Below are positions 61,954 to 64,000 of a stretch of 64,000 bases of DNA, piece by piece. This stretch comes from Flavimaribacter sp039888615 (GTDB lineage: Bacteria; Pseudomonadota; Alphaproteobacteria; Rhizobiales; Rhizobiaceae). The notes under the pieces were generated by a model that saw only the letters and a list, made by a program, of their open reading frames with translations, had not been told where the DNA came from and searched no databases. The stretch lies in the NCBI GenBank assembly GCA_039888615.1, contig JBDQQS010000011.1; one strand, written 5' to 3'. How positions within the stretch are numbered: position 1 is the first letter of the stretch; every line of letters starts with the position of its first letter. Position numbers and translations under genes: made by a program.

Positions 61954-62862
61954 TCATTTCAGCCTGTAGCTTCCCTCGATCGAAGGCGGGCCTTCCGTTT
62001 GCACGATCTGGCGGTTCACTAGGTCTTCCAGATGCGCGAGCAACGACAGGGCCGCCGCCTTGTGAAGGCGCGGATCCGTATCCCGGTAAATCGATCTCAC
62101 CATGTCTGGAATTGTCCGGTCGCCCTTGGAGAGCCGGTCGAGCAGGGCGGATTCGCGCATCCGCCGATGGCTCTTCAGCGCGCGGACGAATTTTGAAGGT
62201 TCGGTCACTGGCCCGCCATGGCCGGGATAATAAACCCGGTCTTCACGCTGCAGCATCTTGTCCAGTGAAGTCATGTAGTCCGCCATCGCGCCGTCCGGCG
62301 GCGCCACGATTGACGTGGACCAGGCCATGACGTGGTCGGCAGAAAACACGACACCCGTTCCCTCCAGTGCAAAAGCCGCATGGTTGGCGGTATGGCCGGG
62401 TGTGTGCAAGACCCGCATGGCCCAGCCGTCGCCTGAAATAATCTCTTCATCCTTTGCGACGATGTCCGGCCGAAAATCCGTGTCCGAACTGCCTTCGAGT
62501 GGATTCGTTTCGCCGATATGCAGGGAACGGGCAGGGCGGTGCGGCCCTTCGGCGACAATTCTCGCGCCCGTCTTCTCGGCAAGCGGTCTGGCGAGCGGCG
62601 AGTGATCGCTGTGGGTGTGGCTGACGAAGATATGCGTGACTTCGCGCCCTTCGAGCGCCTTCATAAGGGTTGCGAAATGACTGTCGTCCTGCGGTCCGGG
62701 GTCGATGACTGCGACGGAATCACGTCCGATGATGTAGGAATTGGTGCCATGAAACGTCAATGGACCGGCGTTGGGGGCGGTTATTCTCTGGACGCCCGGT
62801 TCGACCTCTACAGCGCTTCCTTGCGCGGGCTCGAACGCCGTGCTGAATTCGGGTGAAGACAA
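61954..62862 (-). CDS. Metallo-beta-lactamase-fold hydrolase
   Basis: A 302-residue MBL-superfamily protein. The zinc motif is FVSHTHSDHSPLA (H-x-H-x-D-H) near residue 83, with further ligands in HTPGHTANHAAF near 153, a bridging aspartate in VFSADHVMAWS and YYPGHGGP near 212. A C-terminal winged-helix-like segment (RRMRESALLDRL) is typical of LACTB2-like proteins. The start appears to be TTG at 62862, giving SSPEFSTAFEPA; there is no ATG before the conserved core. Family members cleave RNA or hydrolyse thioesters, and the substrate here is unknown. Confidence 0.88.
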   Translation of the reverse strand: MSSPEFSTAFEPAQGSAVEVEPGVQRITAPNAGPLTFHGTNSYIIGRDSVAVIDPGPQDDSHFATLMKALEGREVTHIFVSHTHSDHSPLARPLAEKTGARIVAEGPHRPARSLHIGETNPLEGSSDTDFRPDIVAKDEEIISGDGWAMRVLHTPGHTANHAAFALEGTGVVFSADHVMAWSTSIVAPPDGAMADYMTSLDKMLQREDRVYYPGHGGPVTEPSKFVRALKSHRRMRESALLDRLSKGDRTIPDMVRSIYRDTDPRLHKAAALSLLAHLEDLVNRQIVQTEGPPSIEGSYRLK

Positions 62863-62985
62863 GGCCTTAAGTGTCCTTTCTGCGTATTGCGACGTCTGAA
62901 GTTAGTCAATATACCTACAATTGCTTCATGACCACCGGAGGTTGCTCCGGGTCTGTTGCGGGAATTGAAAATTTGGAGATTGTAT

Positions 62986-63582
62986 ATGTTGACATCTGCG
63001 CCGACGCGTTCGCTCGCGGTAAATCTGGCTTCCGACAACCCTGTTCTGCGCTATGCCTGGTACGCTTTCCTGGTTGTTGCCGGTACGATCATACTGGCAA
63101 TATCAGCCAAGACGAAGGTTGTTCTCGGGCCTGTAGACATGTCGATGCAGACCCTTGCGATATTCCTGATCGCGGCGACGTTCGGCCTGCGTCTCGGCGT
63201 TGTGACACTGCTTCTCTATATGGCGGAAGGCCTTTATGGTCTGCCGGTCTTCCAGGGGACGCCTGAAAAGGGAATCGGACTGGCTTACATGATGGGATCG
63301 ACCGGCGGATATCTTGTTGGTTTTGTGGCCGCCGCCGCCATCGTCGGCTGGGCTGCGGATCGTGGTTGGGATCGCAATCCGTTCAAGCTGTTCGGCGCCG
63401 TCCTGTCGGCCGAAGCAGCCATCATGCTTTTCGGTTTTGCTTGGCTGGCTGTGCTGATCGGCGCGGACAAGGCTTGGCAGTTCGGCGTTGCGCCGTTCCT
63501 CCTGCCTGATTTGATCAAGGTCGCGCTCGCGTCGGCAATTGTACCGGCGGTTTGGGGCGTTCTGCGCAAGATCCGCGCCTGA
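62986..63582 (+). CDS. bioY: Biotin transporter BioY (ECF S component)
   Basis: A 198-residue, six-helix substrate-binding subunit for biotin. VDMSMQTLAIFLIAATFGLRLG near 45 and LYGLPVFQGTPEKGIGLAYMMGSTGGYLVGF near 80-110 (shown here only by its ends, YGLPVFQG and STGGYLVGF) are BioY hallmarks. ATG at 62986 has GGAG eight bases upstream. bioM and bioN are not next to it, so it acts alone or with a shared energising module. I found no BioR-type TTATCTATAA box upstream; a CCGGAG/CTCCGG hairpin lies at 62935-62950 in the leader. Confidence 0.93.
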   Translation: MLTSAPTRSLAVNLASDNPVLRYAWYAFLVVAGTIILAISAKTKVVLGPVDMSMQTLAIFLIAATFGLRLGVVTLLLYMAEGLYGLPVFQGTPEKGIGLAYMMGSTGGYLVGFVAAAAIVGWAADRGWDRNPFKLFGAVLSAEAAIMLFGFAWLAVLIGADKAWQFGVAPFLLPDLIKVALASAIVPAVWGVLRKIRA

Positions 63583-63596
63583 AGTTGCATAATCAT

Positions 63597-63622
63597 CATG
63601 CGCGCGGTTATCCGCGCGCATG
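63597..63622. terminator. Eleven-pair hairpin between convergent bioY and kdsD-like genes
   Basis: CATGCGCGCGG (63597-63607) and CCGCGCGCATG (63612-63622) form a perfect 11-pair, GC-rich stem with a TTAT loop in the 51-bp gap between convergent stops. Symmetry and position indicate a bidirectional terminator, although no long T-run follows on either side. Confidence 0.7.
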
Positions 63623-63633
63623 TTCGTCCCTCT

Positions 63634-64000
63634 TCAGGCGGCGCCGATGCGCAGCATGTCAAGGACGTGAAGAATGCCCACCGGCTTGCCGGCTTCCTCG
63701 ACCACCAGCGCGCCGATCCGGCGATCCTGAATGGTCTTCAGGGCCGTCGCGAGCAGCATATCGGGCTGTATGGTCTGTCCCCCCACGGTCATGACCTCGT
63801 CGACGATAGTCAAATTGGCGTCGACATGAGCGTGGCGCCGCAGGTCGCCGTCGGTGATGATGCCGCGGATGTTGTCGTCTTCATCAATTATCACGGTCAG
63901 GCCGAAACCCTTGTCCGAGATCACCGATATAGCGTCGATCAGCACAGTGCCAGACCGCACGACCGGCAACCGTTCTCCACTATGCATGGCGTCGCGCACC
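63634..64000 (-). CDS. KpsF/GutQ-family arabinose-5-phosphate isomerase, C-terminal CBS domains (cut by window end)
   Basis: The visible 122 codons encode a CBS-domain pair: MRDAMHSGERLPVV, then GIITDGDLRRHAHVD and EVMTVGGQTIQPDML, ending ILHVLDMLRIGAA. This arrangement and wording match the C-terminal half of KdsD/KpsF enzymes, whose N-terminal SIS domain converts ribulose-5-phosphate to arabinose-5-phosphate for Kdo and lipopolysaccharide synthesis. The SIS half lies beyond base 64000, so the first ATG visible at 63999 is almost certainly internal. Convergent with bioY across an 11-pair hairpin. Confidence 0.83.
   Translation of the reverse strand, partial: VRDAMHSGERLPVVRSGTVLIDAISVISDKGFGLTVIIDEDDNIRGIITDGDLRRHAHVDANLTIVDEVMTVGGQTIQPDMLLATALKTIQDRRIGALVVEEAGKPVGILHVLDMLRIGAA

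Noticed and set aside
62863..62985. BioR box upstream of bioY
   Set aside because: I looked for TTATCTATAA-like palindromes and saw none; only a short unrelated hairpin is present.

Overview
This window is a gene-dense, moderately high-GC bacterial chromosome segment with no rRNA, tRNA, CRISPR array, insertion sequence or prophage that I could recognise. Its gene content and order point to an alphaproteobacterium of the order Hyphomicrobiales (Rhizobiales). The markers are the CcrM GANTC methyltransferase, a coxB-coxA-ctaB-coxF-ctaG-coxC-DUF983-SURF1 cluster running into ispH-thrB-rnhA, the fabI-phosphatase-aroC-ribB block, the IalB-family and RT0821-like envelope proteins, and the mutY/DUF721/DsbA/smc neighbourhood. 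Genus is not resolved.

Layout. 1-9.2 kb: an HDAC-like/xseB/dxs/tlyA/RNA-methyltransferase block on the minus strand, interrupted between dxs and tlyA by an MFS transporter and a divergent N-acetylglucosamine salvage operon (kinase, NagA, SIS-type GlcN6P deaminase). 9.2-16.2 kb: a small Cys-containing protein, a PAP2 phosphatase and a DUF1206 membrane protein; then ribB, aroC, a histidine phosphatase, fabI and a lipoprotein on the minus strand; then pdxH. 16.2-19.5 kb: a NodB-type deacetylase, tldD and an IalB-family protein. 19.5-29.1 kb: the aa3-type cytochrome c oxidase operon, which includes a 49-residue coxF, followed by ispH, thrB (TTG start) and rnhA. 29-38.4 kb: peroxiredoxin, a stand-alone DsbD-type N-domain protein, YqgE, a seven-helix PAS-GGDEF-EAL protein with a degenerate GGDEF, a GNAT, an M16 protease, thrC (TTG start) and a lipoprotein.

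38.4-39.7 kb is the least explained stretch: three small exported cysteine-containing proteins, two of them tandem paralogues of a family I do not recognise, in locally AT-richer DNA. 39.8-44.1 kb holds two HAD phosphatases, ccrM, mutY and a DciA-like DUF721 gene. 44.2-50.8 kb is a catabolic module: a divergent FCD/GntR regulator, a serine-glyoxylate-type aminotransferase, an FAD oxidoreductase, a TTT solute-binding protein and a fused TctA-TctB permease. It sits between the DUF721 gene and the DsbA-smc pair. 50.9-64 kb: lipoprotein DsbA, smc, ppdK, an MDR oxidoreductase, a class III aminotransferase, a DUF1499 protein with an acidic insert, a metallo-beta-lactamase-fold hydrolase, bioY, and the C-terminal CBS part of a KdsD-like isomerase cut by the window end.

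Most housekeeping blocks match known rhizobial synteny. The interesting points are two metabolic modules lodged inside those blocks, an 11-bp hairpin that would bury the ribosome binding site and GTG start of smc, a tandem pair of orphan exported proteins, the degenerate RibA-like domain of RibB, the degenerate GGDEF domain, the TctA-TctB fusion, and hairpins at gene boundaries in the cox operon and between convergent genes. I did not find one clearly undescribed multi-gene system; the 38.4-39.7 kb cluster and the 44.2-50.8 kb module are the best candidates.
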